64,000 nt of DNA, taken from NCBI RefSeq assembly GCF_018687715.1, contig NC_056764.1, positions 4,094,501 through 4,158,500 of the forward strand, written 5' to 3'. Of this stretch, positions 1 to 13,027 are shown piece by piece. Positions within the stretch are counted from its first letter, which is position 1. Each line of letters begins with the position of its first letter. The stretch comes from Carya illinoinensis. Lineage: Eukaryota > Streptophyta > Magnoliopsida > Fagales > Juglandaceae. The notes beneath the pieces were generated by a model, which had not been told where the DNA came from, ran no database searches, and worked only from the letters and a program-made list of their open reading frames with translations. Position numbers and translations under genes: made by a program.

Positions 1-98
1 AATAAACTAGGTGAAAGAACTAAATATTAAACAGTGCAGGACGAATTATGGTTCATCTACTCAAATTGATTGGCTTGTACTGAAGTAAGAATTGTTAC

Positions 99-3054
<2,956 letters not shown>

Positions 3055-3836
3055 TTTTTCTTATTAGTTGAAACGTCAAACAAAAAGCAAAGACGTCTTT
3101 CCAGATGTATGTAATTATAACGAGTTGGATCTTAATGGGACTTTTTGAGAGCAAATTTCGGAACTTGTTACACGTTCTGTGAAAGGACAATTAGAGATTG
3201 ATGCCTGAAATAATAATGGGTCATAGAAGGAAGAGCGAGAAAGCACAAAGATGCTCTCTCTCTCTCTCTCTCTCTCTCTTTTCTACTTCTGTGTTTCTAT
3301 AGCTGCACACGCCTCCTCCTCTGCAAATTAAAAATAGAAAAGAAAATGGTGCGGGCACCCCCTAATAAAATGCCCTCGAGTTGAGTTAAGTAGGAGGCCC
3401 CGGAGGAGTGCCTGATTAATATACCGGAGGAATAACCAAAGCCCCACTTGCAGTCCTTTTGCTCTCTCTTTAGGGAAGCTTCCGTGTGCAAGACTGCCTC
3501 TTTTTCTTCGTCCTCTCTGTGTCTTTTTGGTGCTTTTTCCGTCGAGAGGGAGGAGATAAATGCGGATTGATGGATTACAAAGCCTCATCAATTGAGGGTT
3601 AATTACTGGTTAAGTTGAACTCGCTCTCATGAAAATTTTGATGGATGGTAACCCCTAACTTTTGTTGTGTTTGATACAAAGAGGACGAAACCTATACCCA
3701 TCATCTAGTTCCGTTTGTCGCCTTGTAGAAGCCATTAGGTTAGATAGGCAAATAATAACAATAATAATTACCTACTTCTCAATATGCATTTTCCACGACC
3801 ACTGCATGATCATTTGTAGAAGAATTCAAGAATATG

Positions 3837-3887
<51 letters not shown>

Positions 3888-4248
3888 CAAAATTGGCAAC
3901 TCAACTGTCGCAAATTAGATACCCTAGCACTGAGGCACCAACTAAAGATCAAAATGAACCCATGCTATTAATTTGCTTGGCCACTTTTACAATTTGCTCA
4001 TTTCCTGATTATGGAGATTCCCCCATTGTACCAAACAGGTTAAAGGTGTAAAAGTACTAGTGAGGTCATGACCATACCATACGTCTCAAACTTTTTGAGA
4101 TTTATAGAGTTCTGTCTCGACAGAGCAAATACATAAATAAAACCCCCATTTGAAATTTAAAAAGTTCAATTAATTCCAAAAGGATTAAAAAAAAATGTCA
4201 TGAAGATAGAAGAATGAAGCACAACTTCAGATTTACTATATAGAAGTA
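3055..4248. other. Spacer between AMMECR1 and MMTAG2
   Basis: Holds the presumed AMMECR1 5' UTR and promoter and the MMTAG2 3' UTR. Two microsatellites are evident: (CT)n at 3254-3279 and (GA)n at 3840-3880. I see no further coding exon here. Confidence 0.6.
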
Positions 4249-5795
4249 TTAGTCAGAATCAGAGTCGTGCCTCCTTTTTCCCTTGTCTTTCCTGTGTTTC
4301 CTCTTGTCATCTGAATCACGGGAATGCTGCTTCGCACGCCTTTCATGCTTCTCTTGTTTCTTCTCTTCACGCCTTCTTTTCTTTCGACTACTTTCATCAT
4401 CGGATTCCTTCTCTCGAATGTTACTTGGTGACTGATCGGGCAGAGCCACTTTTCCTGCTTCAGGTGAAACACCCTCCACTGTGGGTTGAAGAGAACTTGT
4501 TTCTTCCCAAGGACGGGGTGCTCTGCAGTAAATAAAAAGAATTCATGTAAAGGGAGAACTTAAAAAGTGGAGGAGAAGAGAAGAGAAAGAAGAAGGGGGA
4601 AAAAGAAACAAACAAAGAAATGAAATGAAACAGAAGACGGTGCATCAGTTTGTACAAATGTCAGTGCTCAGATTCACTTGTGCACTCAATCGACCTACAT
4701 AAAATAAATGAAAGACGCAAAAAACAGTAAAAAGCTACCAAATTAGAGTTACAGAGTATGGTGTCACACGTTATGATGTTGACCTGTTCCGTTATTGCAA
4801 TTAGCAACTCTAACACCCAAAAGTTTGACATAAAATCCCACGAGGCCAGAATCAGACTCATTGTAATTCAGATTTGAACTGGCCCAAATCAATGAAGACT
4901 AAATGATGATATTGTAAGCTTATGCTGCCTGTTAAATGCATAGTCGCCAAAAGCCATCATCCTGTCCTTTGTGATCTTAGCATATGGTTCCTTCATTCAT
5001 GGAACAGAGTTGAGAATTGACAAAGTTGATCCGAATACCAACATACTCAAATTAATAGCTGCAGTTAACATATCACTTAACTTGGACCGAAGGACGCGGC
5101 TAGTTTCCTCCAAAAGGTGAAGTTAACCATGCACACAAAGGTGAAAGCAAACAAGCTTGCCTTCTTTTTCAACCAAATGGCATGTGGCCAACTAGTTGAA
5201 GTCAGCCACCATTGTTTTTAAACCTTCTACCCAACACCACCATGGCTAAGCCCTCACGCATTGAAAGCAAAAAAAGATGGTGCCATTCTCTAATTTTTAC
5301 CATGTCAAAACATTTAAAGAACTTTCACAGAAAAAAAGAGTTCTAGAAGTTGGAAATGTCATGACAAAGCATTAAAAAACCAAATTCGAGTCACGGCATA
5401 GTAGCAGAACCTAATCCACTTTGTTTTTGTTTTCAAACATACCTTGAGAAACCAAGACCTTGAACCTGAGCGGCTTCAGCATGGCCAGCACCCAAGTCCT
5501 CTGCTGTAGAGCCTCGCTTCACAAGTTCAGAAAACTCATGCTTATCCAGCCGATTACCTTGAGCTCGGCTAGCACGCTTAGGAGCTAAGCCTAGGGCCTC
5601 CCTCATGGCCTGCTCCTCCTGTTCCTTAATTCTCTTTACTTCTTCCCTCGCAGCCTCCATTTCTGAATCCCAAGCTTTTTTGTCCCTGTTATACCAGTGT
5701 AGATCTTTCCCTGTTGCATCAATAACAGGAGAAAATTAGATAACTTTGCCATTAAGGACTCACATTTGTCTGGTAATGCATGAAAGATAACAAAA

Positions 5796-5855
<60 letters not shown>

Positions 5856-7171
5856 GTTGGGGAATCTCTCCAAGGCAGGGCCCTTCGGACCCACCCCTGC
5901 AGAGTAAACCCCGGTCCCGTACCCCGCAACTTTGGAAATTTCCCTACATGGAATTGGTAAAATCGCTGATTTTTCACCAAGTAGTGTGGCCCCAAATGAT
6001 TGTTTGAACCCATGAGGTGTTAAACCTTGGACCTTGAAAGGAGTGATACCCCAAGACCAAGGCCTTCACCACTTGGGTCAACCCCTTGGGGTTTAACAAA
6101 AATACATATTTCTCAATAAAAGAAAGAAAGCCTCTACAAAGTTACAACAGTAAAACAAATTTGCTAGCAGCTTTCCAGACAGAGAATCAATTTGTTTTCA
6201 AGCCATTAGCCTAATACAGATGAAATTTAAAGAATTCCGTAGTGTTCCTCCAAAACTCCTGTTGCGTACAACCAATGGCTTCAGGAGTCTAATTTCAAAT
6301 GTTAAAAAAAAGTAAACGATGTGGTTGTAAATGCTCACGATAATGTAACTGGATGCTGAGACAATAAAGGCAAACGTTATATCAGTGTTACCTTTTTGCC
6401 ATCTTCCTACAGGAGCCTTGATACTGTGACCAAGATAATTCTCTCTATGTTTGTCAACCTTCACGTCTTCCCAACTAAACTCTGTGAATCACAAGCAGAG
6501 CACCAAAAATTAACAGGAGATCCAAATGAGAAGTTCTGAATATATAAAATTTGCAACGAAACCATGTTTAACAACCATGTAGATTAATATTCATATATTA
6601 TCTTAAGTCTGTCAAGTAATTTGGGAAACTTCAAGGTGACGTCCCACCAAAACTATATTTGACAGCAATCTCCATTAGAAAACAAGAAACCCATATGACC
6701 GAGTGTTTGTAACAATATCTATTCACTTTCTCCAGGAAAAGCAGATGCACCAATTGCTTAGCAAGGCACCGAGTCAAACAAAGGAAACCGGGAAACTTTC
6801 TTTTATGTTTATTTAAGCCAAAATCAAAGCTTTCATAAACTATTCGCTTCCAATTCAAACAAGAGAGCTAGGGTTTGTTCAGAATCCCTAAAGCATCACA
6901 GAAACCTGTAATAACATTCCGGAGTGCATAATTTTCAATTTTCGAGGAAAAACAAGAAGATATATATTTCCAGAAACCCATATATCCATTGAATCTCGGT
7001 AAGTGATGAGTCATGATCCCGTCATATCAAATCGCAACAGTTTGAGCGCGAGTAGAATCTGTTGCTAAATAAGCGCCACAAAAACCCTAATTGGATACAC
7101 ACACGATGGAATTGAGAGAGAAGCTTACGATCACGACCGCCGCGAACGCCACCTCTCGTAGGATGATACAT
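4249..7171 (-). CDS. MMTAG2: MMTAG2-like nuclear protein (MMtag domain)
   Basis: Four exons: 7171-7129, 6481-6392, 5710-5443 and 4522-4249, 675 nt including the stop, 224 aa. The N-terminus [14 protein letters not shown], then [38 protein letters not shown] and a long charged helix (about residues 62-82, [18 protein letters not shown]) match the MMtag/C1orf35 family. The central [20 protein letters not shown] is also typical. The C-terminal 50 residues are Lys/Arg/Ser/Asp-rich (RRHDSDSD end), as in splicing-associated low-complexity tails. The human homolog is a nuclear protein, and a link to RNA processing is inferred. Splice phases (1, 1, 2) all join in frame. Intron 2 contains a SINE. The upstream 223 bp, probably 5' UTR and promoter, is tandemly duplicated. 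Confidence 0.93.
5803..6093 (-). mobile_element. tRNA-derived SINE with (TA)n tail
   Basis: Read on the minus strand, the 5' part carries an A-box-like TGACCCAAGTGG and, about 60 bases on, a B-box-like GGGTTCAAACAATC, the split Pol III promoter of tRNA-derived SINEs. The body ends in a long (TA)n run at about 5803-5850. Flanking sequences TAACAAAAGTATATA (5788-5802) and TAACAAAAATACATA (6094-6108) agree at 13 of 15 positions and look like a target-site duplication. It lies in MMTAG2 intron 2. The microsatellite is therefore best read as the SINE tail. Confidence 0.85.
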
Positions 7172-7184
7172 CTTGTCTACCTGT

Positions 7185-7407
7185 GGATCGCCTTGTGTTC
7201 TACTGCAGGAGATTCGCGACTTTCCTTGCTTCGATTTGTGTCGAGAATTCGGGTGTCGGTCAATCTTCCGGGTTGAACGATTTCCTTCCGTTTAGACTAT
7301 ATCTCTTTTATTTATGCCACGTCAATAAATCTCACGGCCATATCAAATACTCGCCGCAATAACTTTCGTCCTTTCTCGATTAGATTAATCATTAATTAGT
7401 GACAGCA
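7185..7407. repeat. Tandem duplication, copy 1 (upstream region of MMTAG2)
   Basis: 223 bp starting GGATCGCCTTGTG and ending GACAGCA, repeated at 8069-8291 with about two mismatches seen by eye. Copy 1 starts 14 bases upstream of the MMTAG2 ATG and so covers its likely 5' UTR and core promoter. Confidence 0.95.
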
Positions 7408-7411
7408 GGAT

Positions 7412-8067
7412 TAGGGGTGTCAAATCGTGTTAACGGGTCGTATTCGTTTCGTGTCAAATCGTATTAACGGGTTATATAGGTCAATCCTAACCTGACCCGT
7501 TAAACTTATCGTGTTAAAATCTCAAACCCTAACACGACCCATTAACATAACGGGTCGTGTCGTGTCAACCCGTTTTGACCCATTAATAAATATTACGAAA
7601 TATGTTTTTTATAAGTAAACAAATAAATTAAGAAAATATTACGAAATTGGTTAATATGACACAATACAACTCATTTTAAACTATTTATATAAATAGGTTG
7701 AATAGGTCTGAAATTAACCTTTTTAACCTGATTAAATTTAGCATAATTTTATATAAATGTTAAAATTACAATATCTATAAAAATTATAAAACTAATTATA
7801 AGTCCAAAACTACAATCCAAATAATAAAAATATTGAAATTGAAATTCTAACAATTTTATTTTTAGATATAAGGGTATAATTGTAATTTTAACTTTCTTAA
7901 CGGTCATAACAAGTCAAAACGGGTTAACCCGTTATCAACCCCTTAAACAATCGTATATTAACAGGTCAATTCATTTTGACCCAAATCCATTAAGACTAAA
8001 TCTTAACCTGCTATTATCGTGTCGTATTCGTATTGAATTAACAGATCGTGTGACATATTACCACCCC
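7412..8067. mobile_element. Non-autonomous DNA element with ACGGGT-rich ends
   Basis: 656 bp beginning TAGGGGTGTCAAATCGTG and ending ATATTACCACCCC, so the termini are imperfect inverted repeats (GGGGTG...CACCCC). Many subterminal ACGGGTCG/ACGGGTT/CCCGTTA motifs lie on both strands, which I recall as typical of a common plant MITE type (hAT-like, class uncertain). It is flanked by AGGAT at 7407-7411 and 8068-8072, a candidate 5-bp target duplication. No coding capacity. It sits exactly between the two copies of a 223-bp tandem duplication. Confidence 0.75.
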
Positions 8068-8068
8068 A

Positions 8069-8291
8069 GGATCGCCTTGTGTTCTACTGCAGGAGATTCG
8101 CGACTTTCCTTGCTTCGATTTGTGTCGAGAATTCGGGTGTCGGTCAATCTTCCGGGTTGAACGATTTCCTTCCGTTTAGACTATATCTCTTTTATTTATG
8201 CCACGTCAATAAATCTCACGGCCATATCAAATACTCGCCGCAATAACTTTCGTCCTTTCTCGGTTAGATTAATCATTAATTAGAGACAGCA
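8069..8291. repeat. Tandem duplication, copy 2
   Basis: Near-identical second copy of 7185-7407. Differences noticed: CTCGATTAG versus CTCGGTTAG, and TTAGTGACAG versus TTAGAGACAG. Confidence 0.95.
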
Positions 8292-8477
8292 AAATTTATG
8301 CACATACAATTTTATACAAATTATTTTATAATTTATTTAAAATAAATCAATTAATTGACAAATTGTGTCATTTATTAAAAAATAATTTTAATATAATTTT
8401 AAAATTATGCAAAGTCTAATTTTAGGTTGGTTGTTTTCATCTGAGCCTGGACTCTTGTAAGATTAGGTTCTACTTAG

Positions 8478-8676
8478 CTATTGAGAATTCTCGAATGAGA
8501 ATTTTAAATTTAAAATTAAATATTAAAATATTATATTTTAATATTATTATTATTTTAAAATTTAAAAAAATTAAGAAAAAGTTGAATTATTTATTATATT
8601 TTATACGAAGATTTAAAAAAATTATAATGATGAGATGAGAATTTTATATTTGAGATAAAAAATTTCAATAGCCCAA
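8478..8676 (+). mobile_element. MITE relic, GTTTGGATAGTGAGATGA family
   Basis: Shares the family core (TTTTAATATTATTATTATTTTA, then GTTGAATTATTTATTATATTTTATACGAA, then TATAATGATGAGATGAGA) with the better copy at 41361-41525. Ends TATTGAGAATTCTC...AATTTCAATAG are partly complementary. Confidence 0.65.
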
Positions 8677-9460
8677 CAGTATCAATTGTTGTTAGATTGG
8701 TTTAAGTTGTTTCTTTTTAATTGCACTGGGTTAATGCCAAAGTGGATCGGGCTTAATCAGTATTGGATTTTTTATATATATTTTAAAAGGCTGGACTTAG
8801 TTAAGAAGCTTGTTATAATGCTTTTAAGTAATATTGAGATTATATTGTCAAGTTATTATTTTAGGATACTGATGAATTTATTGAAATATTTATTCAGTGA
8901 ATATTAATGAATTTAGAAAATTATGATAATTTATAATTAAGAGTATTTTAGGTGTTGAGGAATTAAATTAAGTATTTCAAGTGCGATTATAAGTCACGTG
9001 TTTAACTGGAGATTTATTTAAGTTATATGATTTCTATAAGTGATAATTAATTATTCGTTTGATACTGTTGTAAATAAATTTTGAAAAGTTAAAAAGTATG
9101 GGTAAGTGAGTTCTCACACTAGACTTTGCACAACAATAAAATTAAACGAAGTTGATTTTACAGAATATGCATGTTTGCTTTTGAAAATAACCTCAATTAT
9201 TTGTTCGGTATTACTCATTAATTATAATGAAAGATAAAGTATTTTTGTCATAACTGATGTAGGCATTAGTTTATTTTGAGCCTTTTAACTGTGCAAAAAG
9301 GGCGAATATAAAATTTATGTATGATTATGTGAATATGCTCTAGATCTATTTTGATTATGAAAATGATATGATTATGTTCAATATTTTGTTTTGATAAAAT
9401 GTGGCTATTGAAAAATCGTTAGCATGATTTTCTGATTCTATTTTCGCTCTGTTCAATTAC

Positions 9461-9670
9461 GGCCTTGTCACAAGTAATAATATTAGATATGGCTCAATCA
9501 CAGATGATAATAGTGGATAAGGCCAAACCACGGGTAAAGATAGTGGATACGGCTCAACTACATATTATAATAGTGAATATGGCCTAACTATGAATAATAA
9601 TAGTGGATACAATCAAACCACAGGTTATAATAGTGGATACAGCCCTACCATAGGTTATAGTAGTGGTATC
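9461..9670. repeat. Seven-copy 30-bp tandem repeat
   Basis: Seven consecutive 30-base units start at 9461, 9491, 9521, 9551, 9581, 9611 and 9641, with no indels. Consensus resembles GGCTCAACCACAGGTTATAA followed by TAGTGGATAC. Units differ by several substitutions each. The short open frame running through it arises from the repeat and does not look like a gene. Confidence 0.95.
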
Positions 9671-11005
9671 TGTTTGAGTGCACGCCTTGGTGGCAAAGTG
9701 ATTATGTTCTGTTTGGCTATCCGCATATACACAACCCTACCACAAGAGTTATACATGACCTCTATTCTTATATGATAAGATGAATATGTCTCAGATTTTT
9801 TATATACCAAATGATTTTTGAATGAAAATATTTGTAAATTTTCGCTCTGATATTTTGATAACACATTCTACTTCCACAGTCTAAAAATGAGAATGTCTTA
9901 TTTTACATTCTAATTTTTGTAAATGCTCATATTTACATACTAATATATGTATTTTACTTATTGAGTTGTTGATAACTTACCACTTAATATAATTTTATTT
10001 TATTTTAAATAAAATTAGAAAATAATTGTTAACTAATTATAAATTTATCATTTTCAAAATTTCATTTCATTTCATGCCCTTGGAAAATTTCATTCTCGTT
10101 CTCCTTGAAAACAAATCTATTGGTTCTTTTAATTCGTCAAAAATAAAACATCTTGAGATGGTTATAAATAAGAAATAATGTTATTTTCAAAATTAAAATG
10201 TCGTTTCTTCCATAAAGTAAACCTTTTTAAAAATATGAAATATGAATACAAGTATCGAATATTAACTTAATATTAACGTTATGTAACCGTACTCACATCT
10301 AAATAGAGGCATGCATGAAATTCTAAATATTTAAGCACATATATGTTTAAACATTAAGATAAAATAATAAAAATGATAAATCACATATTGATTAAGTAAA
10401 AGTATATAATGTAAGACTTTCATGTAAAATTTATCATCCCGTTAAAGATCGTGGTGCATGAGTCTCGTACCCTACTGCCCATTGATGTTTTAGCTTCTAA
10501 CATTTGACATTTCTACCCGCAAATTAAACTGCAACAAATCGACTTGTTGGTAGTAAACTGTTTTATATGCCAAGGAACGTGAGCTTGGAGGAGTTAATTG
10601 CTTTCTTTTTATTTATTTATTTATTTTCTTTTGCAACAAATCAACTTGGTTCTAGTGGCTCTACAGTCACCTTTGGTAGCCTCCCTTAGTTGGTTTTGTT
10701 TGTTTTTTTTTACATGTATTTTTTGATACTGTTAAATATATATATTTTGAAAAAAAAAATTACAATATTATTAAAAATAACTTAATTAATCATTAAATAA
10801 AAGAAAAAAATTAATACTATATATTATATTTTTATCTCATTTTCATCCCATTATATAATATGTAACATATTTATTATTATTAAATAATAAAAAATATTTA
10901 ATAAAAAATTATTCAATAATGATAATTATATTACATCTTTAAAATCGGGGCTAATGTGCCCCTTAGATATTTAAAATCATTTTTCTAATCAAGGAATAAA
11001 ATATA

Positions 11006-11991
11006 TCTTCTATATATAAAAAGTGTGTATGAAACGGAAAATCTTGTTTTAACGGTTTTTCTTATTTTTCCTTAAAGTTAACACCGTTTGTTTAAATACG
11101 TGTAAATGTAATCGGCATATAGAATGAAGACATAAATGTTGAGAGAGATAACATTCAATGTTGTTATATGATTTATTAATCACAATAATTACAATACTTA
11201 ATAGTTTATATAATAATAGTAATAATAAGTAATTAAAGATTAGTTATTATATTTTTCTCTTTCTCCTTAACATATACACGTGTATTAGGTGCATAAGACG
11301 TGAATTCCTAAGTATAATACATGTGTATTATACATTATTTCATTAAATTAGATTATTGAGTATTCTAAATTTAAAAATCTCATATAATATATAATACAAG
11401 TGTGTTTAATCAAAGTGTTTTTTTTTTCCATAGTAGTAGGACGTAGCTTCCACTAAATCATATTCCACACGTGGGCTTGCTATGATGGGCACGTGACAAA
11501 GGTCGTGATCCTTGACCTAATCAAGAAAGAGTAAATTTGGCCAATAATTTCAAAATATATTTTAGAATTTATATATATGCTATATATAAAAAATATTATA
11601 CCACAAATTTTATAAAAAGATTATGTTTTAACTTTATGTTGATCTCGATCGATTCAACCAACAGCAAAATAAGAATTTCAATGTTGTCTCTATTGATCGT
11701 CTACAGAATTACATAAATTGATGAATTATAATAAAAACATCAAACGACACATTTTGAACTACCGTTTGTGCTATACTTTTATTAAATTTTTCGTATACAT
11801 CTTTGTTAAAATTATGGATGTTATAAATATGTATTAGATTATATGATATTTTGAACTAATTTTTTTATCTTCTCCAATATACCTTAAATTATTAAGTGAC
11901 ATCAATAATTTTTATAAAATATATATTATTTTTTACAAATAATCATTTCATAAAATTAGACAAACGTGCTTTGCATGTTGCTCCTACCTAA
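11006..11991 (+). mobile_element. Probable non-autonomous Helitron
   Basis: Starts TCTTCTATATATAAAAAGTG, the usual form of plant Helitron 5' ends (TC plus TATATATAAA), preceded by A. The 3' end has a short hairpin (AACGTGC TTT GCATGTT, 11963-11979), then 8 bases later CTAA followed by T, matching the CTRR terminus and insertion between A and T. There are no terminal inverted repeats and no coding capacity. A less AT-rich patch at 11456-11520 with CACGTG motifs could be captured sequence. The two ends could belong to different copies. Confidence 0.65.
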
Positions 11992-12011
11992 TATATATAT
12001 ATACAAAAATT

Positions 12012-12080
12012 TTATGTACAGTCATTTTTATGGACGTTTTTATATATTCCAATAATATGATTGGTTATGGATATATATAT
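12012..12080. repeat. Half of a foldback MITE (family C), truncated at the copia insertion
   Basis: TTTTATGTACAGTCATTTTTA...AATATGATTGGTTATGG matches the left arm of the foldback element at 53596-53736. The matching right arm is not seen after the copia element. Confidence 0.45.
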
Positions 12081-12947
12081 TGTTATAAAAACTGTGTGTT
12101 TTATAGATACAAAAATATTGCCAAGATTTGTAATAAAGAAATTCAATTCAGATAACAAAGCTTTATCAGTTTCGGTTCTGAAAAACTTAACAAGTATATT
12201 TCTGTTCTTGACTCAAAACCGAAATGCACAAGATTCACAATATCCACAATACTATCAACTGTGTTCACAAAACCATCAGAATACCAACATAGATCTTATA
12301 CAAGAATATACAGTACTTCCAGATCCAATATATAGGCACGAATCAACAAATAACCGTGAGTATATATATACCAGAAATTAGCAAGGATATAAGAATGATC
12401 AATGAAATAAGAAAATAAGCAAAACATAGAAAGAACACACCGAGATACGTGGTTCGACCCTAATGGTCTACATCCACGGCAGGAATGGCCTCAGAGATCT
12501 TTATTGATAAAGATTACAGCACAGAGAAGCCTTAGTTCAATAGGATTACAAGCCCTCACAAGCAATCGCACAGATTTCTCTCTAGAGATCAAACACAGAA
12601 ACCCTAAAATAGCCCCCTTCTCTCTTTTCTCTCTATCTCTCTGCCTCTCGAGAAAGAGTCAGCCGCTGCATACTCAAAAATGACTCAACACCCTTAGGGT
12701 TTACACGGTAAGTATGCAATATATATGATACAACAGATGGTGACAAGTGTAATGATCCAGCGGCTTGGCTTATGAAGATCCAGATGGGAGCACGGGCTCC
12801 TCACGTGGACTGGTAGCTCATCAGTTAATAAATCAACGGCCCTGATCTTTCCTCGAACACGGCACCTCCACTTATTACACAGATAAAAGAGTATGTTAGT
12901 TTATTAAACAAATAGAGTAACATAAATGTATTGACATACATATCACA
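12081..12947 (-). repeat. 3' LTR of copia copy 1
   Basis: 867 bp with TG...CA ends, paired with 17017-17883. The purine-rich stretch AAGGTGGAGATT (minus strand, at about 12948-12960) immediately precedes it and is the likely polypurine tract. Confidence 0.95.
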
Positions 12948-13027
12948 AATCTCCACCTTGGCAAAACATTTATTTGCCTTATGTCTATAAAGAACCTCAT
13001 CATTGGCTTATTCCTGCACTGTCCCCC

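Larger units (their letters stand above)
8292..11005. other. AT-rich intergenic region with decayed repeats
   Basis: No gene recognised. Contains a MITE relic (8478-8676) and a 30-bp tandem repeat (9461-9670). The stretch at about 8680-9900 resembles non-coding parts of an old LTR retrotransposon in general character, but no LTR ends were found. 10440-10700 is less AT-rich, with nothing identifiable. Confidence 0.5.

Noticed and set aside
9461..9670. CRISPR-like array
   Set aside because: Units are contiguous without unique spacers, and the window is plant nuclear DNA.
9590..9775. Frame with repeated NSGY-type residues
   Set aside because: Arises from the 30-bp tandem repeat; no start context or homology.
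12061..12381. 106-codon open frame at the copia LTR, repeated at 17030
   Set aside because: Present in both LTRs because they are duplicates; LTRs are non-coding and the frame runs opposite to the element.
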